Source: Panagrolaimus kolymaensis
Taxonomy: Eukaryota; Nematoda; Chromadorea; Rhabditida; Panagrolaimidae
NCBI GenBank assembly: GCA_028622995.1
Contig: JAJQJQ010000038.1
Location: 744,001-808,000 of the forward strand
Direction: 5' to 3'
DNA: 64,000 nucleotides
Positions 1 to 11,872 of the stretch are shown one piece after another. Position numbers and translations under genes: made by a program. Under the pieces are notes generated by a model. The model made no database searches. It had not been told where the DNA came from and saw nothing but the letters and a program-made list of their open reading frames with translations. How positions within the stretch are numbered: position 1 is the first letter of the stretch; each line of letters opens with the position of its first letter.

Positions 1-2257
1 GGGTTCATAGCGAAGGCTTGCAACTTATGTCATCAATCACACATATTTTTAAGAAAACTAATTTTAATAAATGTAATGTTTGTCATGGAATGATTATTAT
101 GGGTGGTTATCGATGCGAAAGATGCTTCTTTCATTTTCATTCAAAATGTTGGTCTAAAATACCGCCGTATTGCGATTTAACCGAACAAATTCCACATAAT
201 CCATTAATGGCGGAACAAGTTAGACAAATGTGTGAAAATTATGGTGAAAAAAGTGCAGCTTTTGCTAATATGGCTACAGAAATATTGGATAGTTTACGAA
301 CAGGGCCAGAAAAGTCTCCTGATGAACGTTAGTTTTTAGTAAAAATTAAATATCGATGAAAATTTTATCTTTTTTAGCGCCATCTGGGGGTGAAATAACT
401 CGACAATCAGCTCTTCGAAGACATGATAGTCAAACCCCGTATTCCAGAGATAGAGCTTCATCCGCTCCAAATATAAATGTAATTAAAGATGAATTTGCAC
501 TAGTGAGTTAAAAAATAAATAAGCATAAATATTTATATATATATATTTTAGGCTGGCAATTTACAAACCACTTCGATGCATTCTGGTTTTCAACCTTATT
601 TAAGTATGTTTTTTGCTTTATATTATTTTCAAAAATTTAAGTTTTTTATAATTTTAGCTACGATAAATAATATTTCAACGATAACCAATAATGACGGGTC
701 TTCATCATCTTCAACAAGTCGTCCAGAAAAACCTTCATTATCATCATCATCTCTTTACCCCCCATCAACGAATCGCCTTATTCCATCTAAAATAACTTTA
801 AATGGTTCAACTTCAACTAGTCCAACATCGACATGCTCTAGTCCATCGCCATATTTAGTCACCGATATTATGCCAGGCCCATCATCGACAAACTTAACTC
901 CTCCACAATCAGCTCCACCACAAAAAATTCCTGATGAATTTTTCCCTCGTAATCGAAGTCGAAGCCCCGGCGAAATGTCTGGATTCCATTCACCAGGAGG
1001 CTTTAATTCCAAAGCATATAAACGTCAAAGTGTTGGAGATTGGGAAATAGCTTCAAAAGAAATTCAATTTGGCCCTAAAATTGGTTCAGGCTCTTTTGGA
1101 ACTGTATTCAAAGGAATTTATTTTGGTAATCATAACTTTTTTTTGCAAGTTCAAACAAATTAAAAGTATATTTAAATTTTTTAGGTGATGTGGCAATTAA
1201 AGTTTTAAATGTTGGAAATCCAAGTCCAACATTATTGAAAGCATTTAAGAATGAAATGGCACTTTTAAGAAGTACAAGACATGCAAATATCTTAAATTTC
1301 ATGGGTTGGGTTCGTGATCCCCAACTTGCTATTGTTACTCAATGGTGTCAAGGATCATCTCTGTATCATCATATTCATGTTGTTGAGCCACGGGTTGAAT
1401 TTTCTTTAGCTAAAATAATTAAAATTTGTCGACAAATTGTTCATGGTATGAGTTATCTCCATGCTAAACACATAATTCATAGGTATGTTTTTACACTAAA
1501 AAATAATTTTTACCATAAAAGTTTTTGCAGGGATTTAAAAACAAATAATATATTTTTGACGGAAGACAACACAGTAAAAATTGGAGATTTCGGCCTTGCT
1601 ACAGTAAAAACTCGATGGAGTTCCACAACTCCTGGTCAACAAGCTCAACAACCCACGGGATCTATCCTTTGGATGGTAATAAATTAATTTATTTTTGTCA
1701 TTTGAAAAGTTTATAATGTTAATTTTTAAGGCCCCTGAAGTTATTCGAATGCATGAACATACAAATCGATCGGATGTTTATTCATTTGGAATTTGTTTAT
1801 ATGAGTTATTGACAGCTCGACTTCCATATGATCACATCAACAATCGAGATCAAATTATTTTTATGGTTGGTATGGGTTTAATCAGACCGGATGTTTCACA
1901 TTTAAGACATGATTGTCCTACAAAATTACGAAGCCTTTTCACTACATGCATCGATTATAATCCTGATAACAGACCTGAATTCGATGAGGTAAATTTAATT
2001 ATTTTTGTTTGGGTTTCACTAAATTCCTAATTTTGTAGGTCAAACAAAGTTTAAGCAGAGTGGCTTTGAATTTACCTAAATTAACAAAAACTCAAAGTGA
2101 TCCATATATTTATAAAGCTGCTGGTAGAAGACATGATCATCATCCTACTTCTCATACAGTTGACGAGCTGGATTCGTCGCTACATACATCGGTGACACCA
2201 AAAACCCCAAAGTATATGTCACCTGGTCCCTTTTCTGGCTACAATGCTGAAGATTAA
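1..2257 (+). CDS. lin-45: Raf-family serine/threonine kinase, 5'-partial
   Basis: Raf kinase of the Ras-Raf-MEK-ERK cascade, acting at the plasma membrane and in the cytosol. Eight exons are visible: 1-327, 378-502, 552-603, 658-1125, 1185-1482, 1531-1675, 1731-1988 and 2039-2257, giving 629 codons in frame. Domains in order: a C1-type zinc finger (His/Cys pattern within the first 50 residues), a CR2-like 14-3-3 site RASSAP (452-469), a Ser/Thr/Pro-rich linker, then the kinase domain from about residue 300. It has the glycine loop [13 protein letters not shown] lysine, [20 protein letters not shown] and the GSILWMAPE activation segment, all Raf-like. The C-terminal KTQSDP (2087-2104) resembles the second 14-3-3 site of Raf. 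The Ras-binding domain must lie upstream, outside the window. The C1 loop between the first His and first Cys is about three residues shorter than in vertebrate Raf. Orthology to C. elegans lin-45 is inferred from the domain order. Confidence 0.93.
452..469 (+). other. 14-3-3 docking motif in Raf CR2
   Basis: Codes for RASSAP, matching the R-x-S-x-x-P 14-3-3 consensus at the place where Raf kinases carry their inhibitory CR2 phosphosite, between C1 and the kinase domain. The match is read directly; phosphorylation and binding are inferred from the family. Confidence 0.6.
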
Positions 2258-3438
2258 ATTAAAATCAGCTCTGTTATAAATTTACTCTTTTCAAATGTTT
2301 TATTCTTTATTAACAACCCTTGAATCTTAATTATAATTACTTTTTATAAATAATAAAAAAATTAAATGGTATATTACTTTTTCGAATTTTAAAAGCAAGA
2401 AAACTCTTGGATTATTTAATTCTCATATTTAAATAAAGGCATATTAACAGTAATTTATAATTTTCTTTCTTTCATCGGTTTTTTCTTTTAATGCCTCTGC
2501 AAATTTTTGTGAAGGATAATGTCATAATATTTTGCTTTTACCAACAACAAAAGTTTCATTAATTATGGCCTTGGATTTAAAAACAACTCTAAATTTCTTT
2601 CTTTAAATATTTTTATTTCTTTACTAAAAAACTATTATAAATAAAAAAATATTTGGGTTTTCTGCTTTGGTTTCTTCATTTTTCCCGAAAACCTGAAAAG
2701 TTTGAATTTAACAGTTTCATTACACAGCCAGCAAAGTTGTTGCGTGATTTTCATAATTAAAGAAATTGAAAGTTGTTAGTTTAACAATTAATGGTTTTTC
2801 TCTCTCTCCATTTTTTTATCATTAAAAAAGTGTAATCCAATCAATTTGATATTTTAGCTTTTTAAAATAAATCTATTAAAAGTGATGCAAGGTTTAACAA
2901 ACCCCTCAGGCGCAGGTTAAAAGGATAAATTTAAAAATGATAAAAACAAACGAATCATTGAAAATAGCAAAAATAAAATATAATTGATCTTTGCTTGACG
3001 ACGAAGAGAAAAAAATTTTGGTCAAGTTTTTTAAAAACCGCTATCGTAAAATTTATTTTTTGACGTTGAAATAAAGTGACGTTAAAAGGTTGATACTGCG
3101 CATTACAAAAAATAAGCAAAGAAGCAAAGAAGTGATAAATTGATACCGGAAAATTATTGGCAAAGAACGGTCAGAGAATAGAGTTAATATAAAAAAAATG
3201 GAAAGAAAGAGGTGTCTTCCCTTCTTTTTTTCTTTCGTTTCTTACGTTTCTTTTTTCCTTCCGTCTGGCGCCAATCAGTTAGTTCTTTCAACTGCGACGG
3301 AAATCAGAAGAAAAAAAAGCTTTAGGAAGAAAGAAAACCGACCTTAGAGGTAAAAGGTTTAAATCATTTATTAACGCCGCAAGTTATCTTTCCTTTTGCT
3401 GCTGCTTTTTATTTTTATCTTTAAAGGAAAAAATAAAT
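2258..3438. other. Intergenic region, Raf 3' flank and transporter promoter
   Basis: No coding signal was found. AATAAA-like hexamers (near 2350 and 2430) could serve as the Raf polyadenylation signal. The last 250 bp before the next start codon are T-rich with a short GC-richer patch at about 3265-3300. Nothing else was identified. Confidence 0.5.
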
Positions 3439-5302
3439 ATGAGCGAAGATAATAATAATAATAAACTTCCAAAAAATGATGGAAGTGGCGGCGATGATGG
3501 AGGAATATGGATTAAAAGGAAATCCAATTTGCCGCCTCATATTAATACTTTGTGTCAAGCTGATTGCCATCCAAAACATAGTCCAATATTTCGAATAGAT
3601 TCAGCTCATTTTGGACTTTCACCCAAAAACTCTTGTGCATCTTTGCATTCAACAAATAATAATAATAATATTAATAAAATTGTCGATGATGACGAATATG
3701 ATTTATTTAATTCTCCAACAGTTTTATTTCCATCTATGAGATTATTATTAGCTGTATTACTTTGTTGTTGTTATATAACATTATCAATAAGTTCATCAAA
3801 TATTGCTGTAGCTTTAATTTGTATGATTAAATGCCCTTTACATAAGTATGGTGGCGACCTTGAATGGGAATCAGATCAGGTAATTATTTATTATATTTTT
3901 TTATTCATTCATCTTTTTTTGTGCATTTTTTGCAACAAAAAAGAGTTATTTCAACTAAAAAATATATTTATTTTTTTTAGGAAGGCCTCGTTCTTGCAGC
4001 CCAAAATGCTGGGTCATTATTAATGATTATAACAGGTCTTTATGCAGATAAAGTAAATGGAAAAGTTATGGTTGCTATTAGTCTTATTTTATGCACCATT
4101 GGTAATTTTACTTTGCCATGGTTAGCAGAAAAAAGTTTTTGGTATGCAATAGGTGCTAGAATATCCATCGGAATAGCTGATGCTTGTATGACTCCATCAG
4201 TTAATTCTTTAATTACAAGATGGTTTCCACAATCTGAAAGGGCAGCAGCCATTGGAATTATAACTGGTGGAAGACAAATTGGAACATTGTTTATTCTTCC
4301 AACCGCCGGATACTTGTGTACCAGAAAAGATATAAATGGTGGATGGCCAACCATTTTTATTTTAAGTGGAATTATTTCTGCTTTGGTTGTACTTTTTTGG
4401 ATTCCCATGGGCGCAGATAAACCCTCAAAACAATATTGCATTTCAAATCGAGAAAGATTATATATTGAAAGTAAAATTGCATGTGAAAGTATTGGAAAGC
4501 GAACTGAAAAAAGAAATGTTCCATGGAGAAATTTACTTACTTCTCTTCCACTTTGGGTTGGAATTTTTTCTCTAATTTGCCATGAATATCCTTTGGTTAT
4601 TTTACTTCAATTCCTTCCAAATTATATGAGAGATGTTCTTGAATTTACTCCAACTAAAAATGGAGCTTTCTCAGCTTTACCCATAACTTTTTTATTTCTT
4701 TCAAAAATGTTATCAGCAAGTTTATCAAGTTGGTTAACCAAACATTCAACTTACGATAGTACAACAATTTGCAAAGCTTTCAATGCTGTTGCTTCATTGG
4801 GTTTATCAGTGAGTATTTTTGCTGTGCCTTTCTTCGATAAAGATCATGCTGGATGTGCCATTGTATGCCTGTGTTTTGCAATGGGATTTGCTGGACTTCA
4901 TACACCTGGAGTGCAAACAGCTTTATTACAACTTGCTCCTCCATTTTCTGGGATCATTACAGGTACTTTTTTTACTTTATTTTTTTTTATTACAGTTTCT
5001 AAATATTTTATTTTTTAGGCATATCATTTTTTATCGTTGCATGGTTTTCAATTTGTAATAAAATTTTAACGAAATGGATCGTTCAAAATGGTACACGTGA
5101 AGAATGGGGTGTAGTATTTTTTGTTTCAAGTGGTGTAGCCTTTTTACCTGTAATCATTTTCTCTCTTTGGGGAAGTAATGAAAGGCAATGGTGGGCAGCG
5201 CCAAGCTCTCGTACAAGTTTACGTACACTCAGTCGACAACAAAGTCGATCAAGTTTTGGCAGTACATTTACCTCAAAATCAACTAAATCTTTAACAAAAT
5301 AA
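3439..5302 (+). CDS. MFS transporter, SLC17-type (phosphate/anion or vesicular glutamate-like)
   Basis: Multi-pass membrane transporter of the SLC17 branch of the major facilitator superfamily, which moves organic anions with Na+ or H+. Exons 3439-3879, 3981-4962 and 5019-5302 splice in frame to 568 aa. About 95 hydrophilic, Asn-rich N-terminal residues precede the first membrane segment (RLLLAVLLCCCYITLSIS), followed by about eleven more. SLC17-like landmarks are the ERAAAIGIITGGRQIGTLF stretch in the N-terminal half, FLPNYMRDVLEF, SGIITGISFF, and GVVFFVSSGVAFLPVII near the end. The cytosolic tail is Ser/Arg-rich (SRQQSRSS). The usual SLC17 C-terminal helices follow the last intron. The substrate cannot be told from sequence. 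The start is the only ATG before the first hydrophilic block. It converges on the LIN-49 gene with 522 bp between stop codons. Confidence 0.85.
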
Positions 5303-5824
5303 AAATTTTTTTATTTTAACAAAAAATATTAGGTCTTTATTTTTAATTGTTACGTTTAAGTTTTTGTATGTATGTATATGTATTTATGTAGTTGTAAATA
5401 GAGAGAGAAAGTGAGTTATGTACATTTTATTTAAAAATATTATTGTATTGTTAAAGTGATAGATTCCTGATTAAAGTTAGATTAGGATAAATATTAATAT
5501 TATTAAAGACAGAATTTAAAAAATGAATGAATGTTTGAGATCTACAATGTAAAAAATTTTTTAAAGTAAACTTGCGAGAACATCAAAGTTAAAAGTAAAG
5601 AAAAAAATTAAAACCCATAAATGAAAGACACCCATTAAAAATATATTTCATTGGAGATAGAAAAAGAAGAAGACGAGCACAGGAAGAGATAAAAAAATAT
5701 GATTGATTGATTGGTTAATAATTATAAATAAAACTAATTATTAGAATAACTAAAAACACATTTAATAAACGCTACAGTAATAATTTTTGTAAAGAAAAAA
5801 AATATTTGAGAAACACATGCGTTT
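5303..5824. other. Convergent intergenic gap
   Basis: This is the 3' flank of both the transporter (+) and LIN-49 (-) genes. It is AT-rich with poly-A and GA-rich stretches. No ORF or RNA gene was recognised. Confidence 0.5.
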
Positions 5825-8800
5825 TTACATACACAAATTTTCAGTGTAATATTTGTAAGCCGAATTAAAGCTTTGTATTGAAGAAGATTGGTTAAAGCTT
5901 AAATTATTGCTATTCTTTTTAACATAATTTTCCACTTCAATAATATTTAAAACTTTTATTTTTGTTTTTGAAATCCATTCTCTAAAATTAAATTTTTAAT
6001 TGATTAATTCTAACACTTTTTTAGACATTCAAAACTCACGTAATATTCTCATTTAAAAATAATTTAACACAAATGTATTTTGATTTCTTTGTTGCATTTG
6101 GTAATGCCATGATTTTTTGAAATAAAGTTGAATTGCTTCGTTCATAAATTCGTGGATCGATGATTTTGGCTGCGATTTTTTTACCTTTACTGGAATTCGT
6201 AACAATTACCAAAGCATCATGATGAAAAGTTGATGAAATTTGTGGAGGATTTAAAACATTTGAATTTTCATCCTCCGTTGTTGTTAACTCATTTTTTATT
6301 TGTTTATGGTTAATTGGGTCAAATTTACCCTTAGGGTTTTTAGGACGACGTGGCAGCGGCGGCCTAATTTGATCATCATCTGTTATAGCGGAAATAAATT
6401 TCTTTTTTTCACCTTCTTTCTTGATTTTTACTATAAAATTAATTAAATTAATTAGCATTAACTTTTTTTCCGGTTAAACTTTAACAAACCTGGTCTCGAA
6501 GGTTTTTCAACAGGTATTATTCTTTTCCGCTTTTGGGGGCTTTTTTCAAACTGAACCAATTTAGAGATACCATTAAATTTTTTGATTTTGACATCTAATT
6601 TTTTGTCTCTTTTTTGAATTTGTTTGTGACTTTCTGACCAAGAAATTATTGGGAAAAGGCATCGGCCATAATAAACTTTTTCAAAAATTTCTGGAATTCT
6701 GAATCCCAACATAATTGAAAACCCTGAAGGTGGTAGATCAATGGAAGGTTCATCTTCGCCTCTCTGCACCCTTCTTTGATAAAGTCTTTTAAGCAAATCC
6801 ATATTTGGAAGTGGTCCAGCTTTCTCCGCTCTAATTAAACTTCGAGCATAATGTGCAGCAATTCGAAGCTTTTCAAGGCAGGCATCTTCCATTGAAATTG
6901 CGATTTCATTATTATTTTCATTTTGGGTCAAATCATGCATTAAATATTTTAAAAACATCTCCATTTTATTCCCATCAACTTTTATTTCATTAATTAATGT
7001 TTGAAGGACATAAACATATTGCCTTGGAAGCATGGAATATGAAACAGCTTTTTCATATTTTTCTATATATTTTTTTCTGAATCCTTGAAAATGCAACAAC
7101 AATGAATCGCATTTTTGCATCATTTTATGGAAATCTCGATACACTTGTTTCAAAGTTGAATATTCTTTATGAAGAGCTTTTTTAGTTATTATTTTAAGAT
7201 TTAATGGATTGTTTGAATTTTTATCAAAATTTTCAAACATCTGAAATTTTTGTTGTTGCAAATATTATTTTTTTGTTTGAAAAATATTCAACTAACCCTC
7301 AGCGGATCCAAGAGCCATAAACTACAAATAAAAGCTGTAATTTGAACATGCTCCGGCACAGCCACATAAAAGATGAGCCCAATAATATCCCATGGCTTAA
7401 AATTTATGATAATTTTAATAATATTTTTTGAATCCAATCAATGACTTACGCTTATTTCATCGATGGGAGAATAAGGAGAACTTAAATCAAATTCAAACGT
7501 TGAATCCACATATTCCCGAATCAAATCAACCACAACTCTTAAAACGTCTTCCTTTTTACGACAAAATAAAAGTTCCACATTTTTATCAATCACCGGAATG
7601 GAATCCAAATGAATTTGTTGTTTATGCAAAATTAGTTTTTTATTTTGATAATCAAGAGCTGCATCGTTATTTGGGTTGTCTAGTGAATTTTCGAAGTAGG
7701 AAATAATATTGTCACTCAAAATAGGAAAATCCGTTGTAAACTTTCCAATAAGATTTAATTCTCCATGCACGCTGGGGTTTATTAAAACTCGATTTTTATA
7801 TGCTAAAAACTCTTTCATTTTGGATTTATTTATAAAAAAAAATTTTTGTTTTACCTTGTTGTTGAGATTTTTGGTGGTCATTTTGAAAACGGCGAATTGG
7901 TCTTGCCAAACGATCCACAAGTGCCTTTAAAATTCAAATTTTAACTAATTTCTAAGAACTTTAAAAGTTTGTATACCTGCACCCGTGGAACCAAAGATCC
8001 GCCATAATTTCTTAATCTTTTAATTAACCAGTAATTATAAATTAAAAAAATTTCTTCTTGCGTAAGTTTGGTATTGATAAAATTTGGTTTTATACTAAAA
8101 ATTTATTTTGCTTTTTGTTTTGATTTTGTTTTCTTCAAAACTTACAATGCTTTATCGATGGGTCTAACTCGAATATCAATTGGCATTCGTTTGTTCTAAA
8201 AAAATCTTGCTTTAGTAATATTTCATAATTTATTTTTGGTAACTTACTAATGCTTTTGTAACTCTATCAATGCCCCGTTTAATTTGAGCTTTATCCATTT
8301 TTGAATGCTTTGGACAGTACACCCTTCGAATGAATTTTCTTCCATTTCTCATAATAATTGCTGTTTCCATTATAACTCCAGCTATTGCACCGCAAGTGAC
8401 ATGCATTTTTTGTTCACAATCATCCTATATAATTTAAATTTATTATTTTTAATTAAATATGTACTTTTTTATTTGTGAAGAAACTTACTGTTGCACAACC
8501 AACTACAGCACCATAATTTTTTTTACATAAATTACATGTTGATACGTTTCGAACAACTTCTTTTATGTCGATGGGTTCTAAGAATGAATTTTGTGATATT
8601 ATAACTCCATTAATCCAAATAGCACAAAGTTGATGAATTGGTTGATTGGTGGATGAAAACTTCATTGCTCCACCTTCAATGGGGCATAATTTACATTTTA
8701 ATGGCGAAGATGGATTTATTCCACATCTGCGACATTTCCATTTTGATAATGGATAATATGGCAAACCATAACATTCCTTTAAAAATTTATATATAAAAAA

Positions 8801-9589
8801 TGAGTTAAGCTTAATTTTTCTCTCTAATTACCTGATGTACAGCCATATGACAAATAAAGCATACAACGAGTCGATTATTCCTTGCTTCATCATTACCTCC
8901 ACAAACATCACAAAAGCCATTAACAATACGCGGCTTTGGAGAATATATCATTGAGGCGCCTGTTTTCCATAACTAAAAGAATAAAATCATAAATATTTTT
9001 TCTAATTCTCAATTATTTACATTAAAAGCTGCAATTTTTTCTAATCTGTCCATTGCCATTTCCAATGCATTTTGAGTTAAAGATTGTCCGCAAAATTCCA
9101 GAATTGTAAGAAAATCCAAATCCTGAAACAATAACTTTTTTAATATCTAAGCTTTTTAATAATAAAATTTTACATTTTGATCTGCACAATATTCACCAAG
9201 ATTAAATTTAAAATCAACATCAAACATCGAAGAATCTCGGGCGATTATCTCTTCTTCATGTTCCGAATCTTTTTGATTCAAAATTTCATTCAAAATTAAA
9301 GATTTTGCTTTCTCCAACTTAAGAATATTTGGAGTTGGCTTTATTGAGCGTGATGTTGACTGAAAATTATATATCAAAGAATAAAATTTCTACACAACTT
9401 CGAAGTGTTAGAAACCTCCTTAAAAACCTTTAACACCTTTTACAAAAAACTTACTGGACTAAAAGCATTTTTAGTTGTAAAAGACAAAATTCCGCGGGTT
9501 AATATTTTAACGGAAAAGTCTCTCTCAAAATGACTTCCTGCATCGGTTAAACGCTTTCTTGATTTCAAATTACCAGACGTTTTTTCCAT
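5825..9589 (-). CDS. lin-49: LIN-49/BRPF-family chromatin reader (PHD-ePHD-bromodomain-PWWP)
   Basis: Scaffold and reader subunit of MYST histone acetyltransferase complexes in known BRPF/LIN-49 proteins; nuclear. Fourteen exons (5' to 3'): 9589-9455, 9359-9174, 9122-9021, 8972-8832, 8776-8489, 8424-8248, 8195-8146, 8094-7977, 7924-7855, 7802-7450, 7395-7297, 7240-6490, 6430-6040 and 5981-5825. They give 1005 aa in frame. Domains: a C4HC3 PHD finger (FCDVCGGN ... KWKCRRC), an extended PHD (CKLCPIEGGA ... RRVYCPKH), then a BRPF-like IYNYWLIKRLRN segment. A degenerate bromodomain follows (around NPLNLKIITKKAL). The C-terminal PWWP runs over the last two exons (KIAAKIIDPRIY ... YICVKLFLN, then EWISKTKIKVL). 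The final exon was recognised only by splicing at 6039; without it the PWWP would be cut in half. The acetyl-lysine-binding Asn appears replaced, so the bromodomain may not bind acetyl-lysine. Orthology is inferred from domain order and length (C. elegans LIN-49 is about as long). Confidence 0.85.
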
Positions 9590-10368
9590 TTCACATTTGA
9601 AAAGACATAAGTAAAAAATAAATTAATATTAGTAATAAATTAAGCAGAAATAATATAAAAAGTTAAGCAAAAAACTTTGTTGGTTGTTGTGTGTATGTTT
9701 TTAGAAAGTAAAACGATTAAAGCAAGCGCATTTTTTTTGTTATTGGCTTTGCGTGTTAGACATTTGGCGGGAAATGGCATCTTCACAAAAAATGACTGAC
9801 TGATGAGTAAATTAGTAAATCTTTCTGTAATAATATTTGCTTTTTTCATTATTAAAAAAAATCTTCTTTAATACCCAAATGAATTGATATGACATTTGAA
9901 AGCAAAGAAAAAGAAGAAAAAATATTGATGACAAGCAGCAAAAAAGAAAAATGCTAACAAAAACACTAAACGACATGAAATTTTTTTTAACCTTGTCTTA
10001 TTTTTTATTTTTCATTTGAATGCTACTGATTTCGATTGAAATGGTTATCCTTGACTTCTGTAATTCTAATTAAAATAAAAGTTTAGTGTTAAATAAAAAA
10101 ATTTTGACCAAATATTTTTATGTTTGTAAATTCACTTTTTTTGTTGCTGAAACTTAATTGAATGGTTTTATTTTATTTTTGCTTGCAAAAGAGAAACATT
10201 TATTTCGTCGTCTTCGCTGTTTTCACTAATTAATTAAAATTGAAATTGACAGATTTATTTATCAAAAAGATTTGAACAACAACGAAAAGCAGCAATGAAT
10301 GCTATTTGCATTTTTTCGAAAGATCCCAAATTTTTTAAATATGCGATTATTTTGGATTATTGGCATCG
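9590..10368. other. Divergent promoter region
   Basis: This region lies between the starts of LIN-49 (-) and the downstream membrane-protein gene (+). It is AT-rich, with no coding potential beyond short shadow ORFs. It is probably a shared 5' regulatory region; no motif was assigned. Confidence 0.45.
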
Positions 10369-11646
10369 ATGAATTTGACACTAGCTTCTGCGGGGCCCGA
10401 TTATCTAATCGTTTTTTATGTGCTTTGTTGGGGGGCTTTCAGCTTCTTGTTGTTATTTGCAGTTTTCTTCAGGTTTTTAATTTTAATTAATGGAAACTTC
10501 TGGAAAAATAATTTTTTTAAGCATATGTGGTCCTTCAAAGAATATCGGCACATCTTCAACTGTCATTCCGATATCAACATTACCAGTTCCACAACATGGA
10601 GCGAACAATTCCTAGCATATGATATAATTATATTTGATTTTGGTTTAATGAATCGAATTCTTGGCACTACTGAATGTATTGCAAATTATCTTGATGGTGG
10701 ATATATGCGTTGTGCGTGGTGTATTCAACAAGCGTCTGCTCTCATTTTATTAATCGTGGTATTACTTTGTATTCCACGTCCTGTATGGCTTTTATGGCCG
10801 GGTAGGTGTATTATTTAAATTTAAAAATTACATTCAAAAACAAATAGAAAAATAAGCAGGCGTTGTTATTTTTAATTTATATCATTCAAAAATATTATAG
10901 CCCCTTAGGAATTTATTTATGCCGTTTGACATATTAGTAGTAGTTAGTTGTAGACCGAGGAAGTACATAGGAAAGGCAACCTTTCTAATGCTTGTTTAAG
11001 CAATAAAATTATGTTTAAAATGCGTTGTCGTCGATATAATAATAATATTAAATAAAATTTTGTGCGCTTACAAAAATCAAGACGTCCAACCAATTCCGTC
11101 ACAAAATAGAACACGAACACAGACGATGACACAAAATTATTTCTTTCCTCCCTCATTCAACTTTTTAATTCGATTTTGCTTTCAGAAATTTTTGAAATCT
11201 TTGAGATTTTTATTATAGTTTCGAGTTAGTACTCAAAAATAAAAATGACATAAGCAAAAATAAATTACATTGAGAAAATTTTAAACTCATTATGTTTACT
11301 TATAATTTTAAGTTTAATTTTAACTTTATTTTGCAGCATTATTTATGCAAAGTTCTTACGTTCTTGGAATGGCAATTTTAACAATGGCAACTGCACCAAA
11401 GTTAATGGGTAAAATAATAAAATTATATTTGTTTTTTGTTTTGTCATTTATTTTTTTCAAATTACCTCATTTTTATTTTTAGAAGCTTTAAGTGGTCGTG
11501 TTGATCAAGAACTTGGAATAGCTGTCTTTTCTTATGTCACGGGTGTGAGCTTAAATTGGCTTTTTACTTTCATCCTTTGGCATTATTATTGGGGAATGGA
11601 ATTAAAATATTCTCCTCCGCGAATTTCATTACCAGTGGATTTGTAA
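10369..11646 (+). CDS. Unknown multi-pass membrane protein
   Basis: I do not recognise this family. Exons 10369-10801, 11337-11408 and 11483-11646 join in frame to 222 aa. There are about five hydrophobic segments: residues ~10-40 (YLIVFYVLCWGAFSFLLLF), one around ASALILLIVVLLCIP, one in YVLGMAILTMATAP, and one near the end (LNWLFTFILWHYYWGM). The loop after the first segment carries an N-glycosylation sequon (NITS). The chosen ATG is the first in this frame after a run without one; an upstream non-coding or trans-spliced exon is possible. A donor-like AG|GTTTTT at 10472 was not used, because splicing there brings in a stop. The intron at 10802-11336 is unusually long for this window. It could be a nematode-restricted membrane protein. 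Confidence 0.6.
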
Positions 11647-11872
11647 AATTTTTGTTTTGCAATACAAAAAAAAAATCCCAAGAGTTATTTAATATTCACA
11701 AATAATTTATTACCACAAAGTGAAAAACAATTTTTAATTTTCATACAGACAGATAAGGTATTTTTGTCGTTCCTCCTTCTTACATTTACATAATTATTAA
11801 ATATATATATATTGCAAGAAAGAAATAAAGACATTATTTTATAAGTTTGGATATATTCTTCCTCCTTTTTTT

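Noticed and set aside
1108..1302. Minus-strand frame across Raf exon 5
   Set aside because: Shadow of the kinase domain exons.
4366..5058. Extra open frames inside the SLC17 gene
   Set aside because: Frame-shifted shadows of the transporter coding sequence.
10472..10521. Possible 49-bp intron in the membrane protein gene
   Set aside because: Splice signals exist (AG|GTTTTT ... TTTAAG), but removing it shifts frame to an early stop, while reading through stays open.
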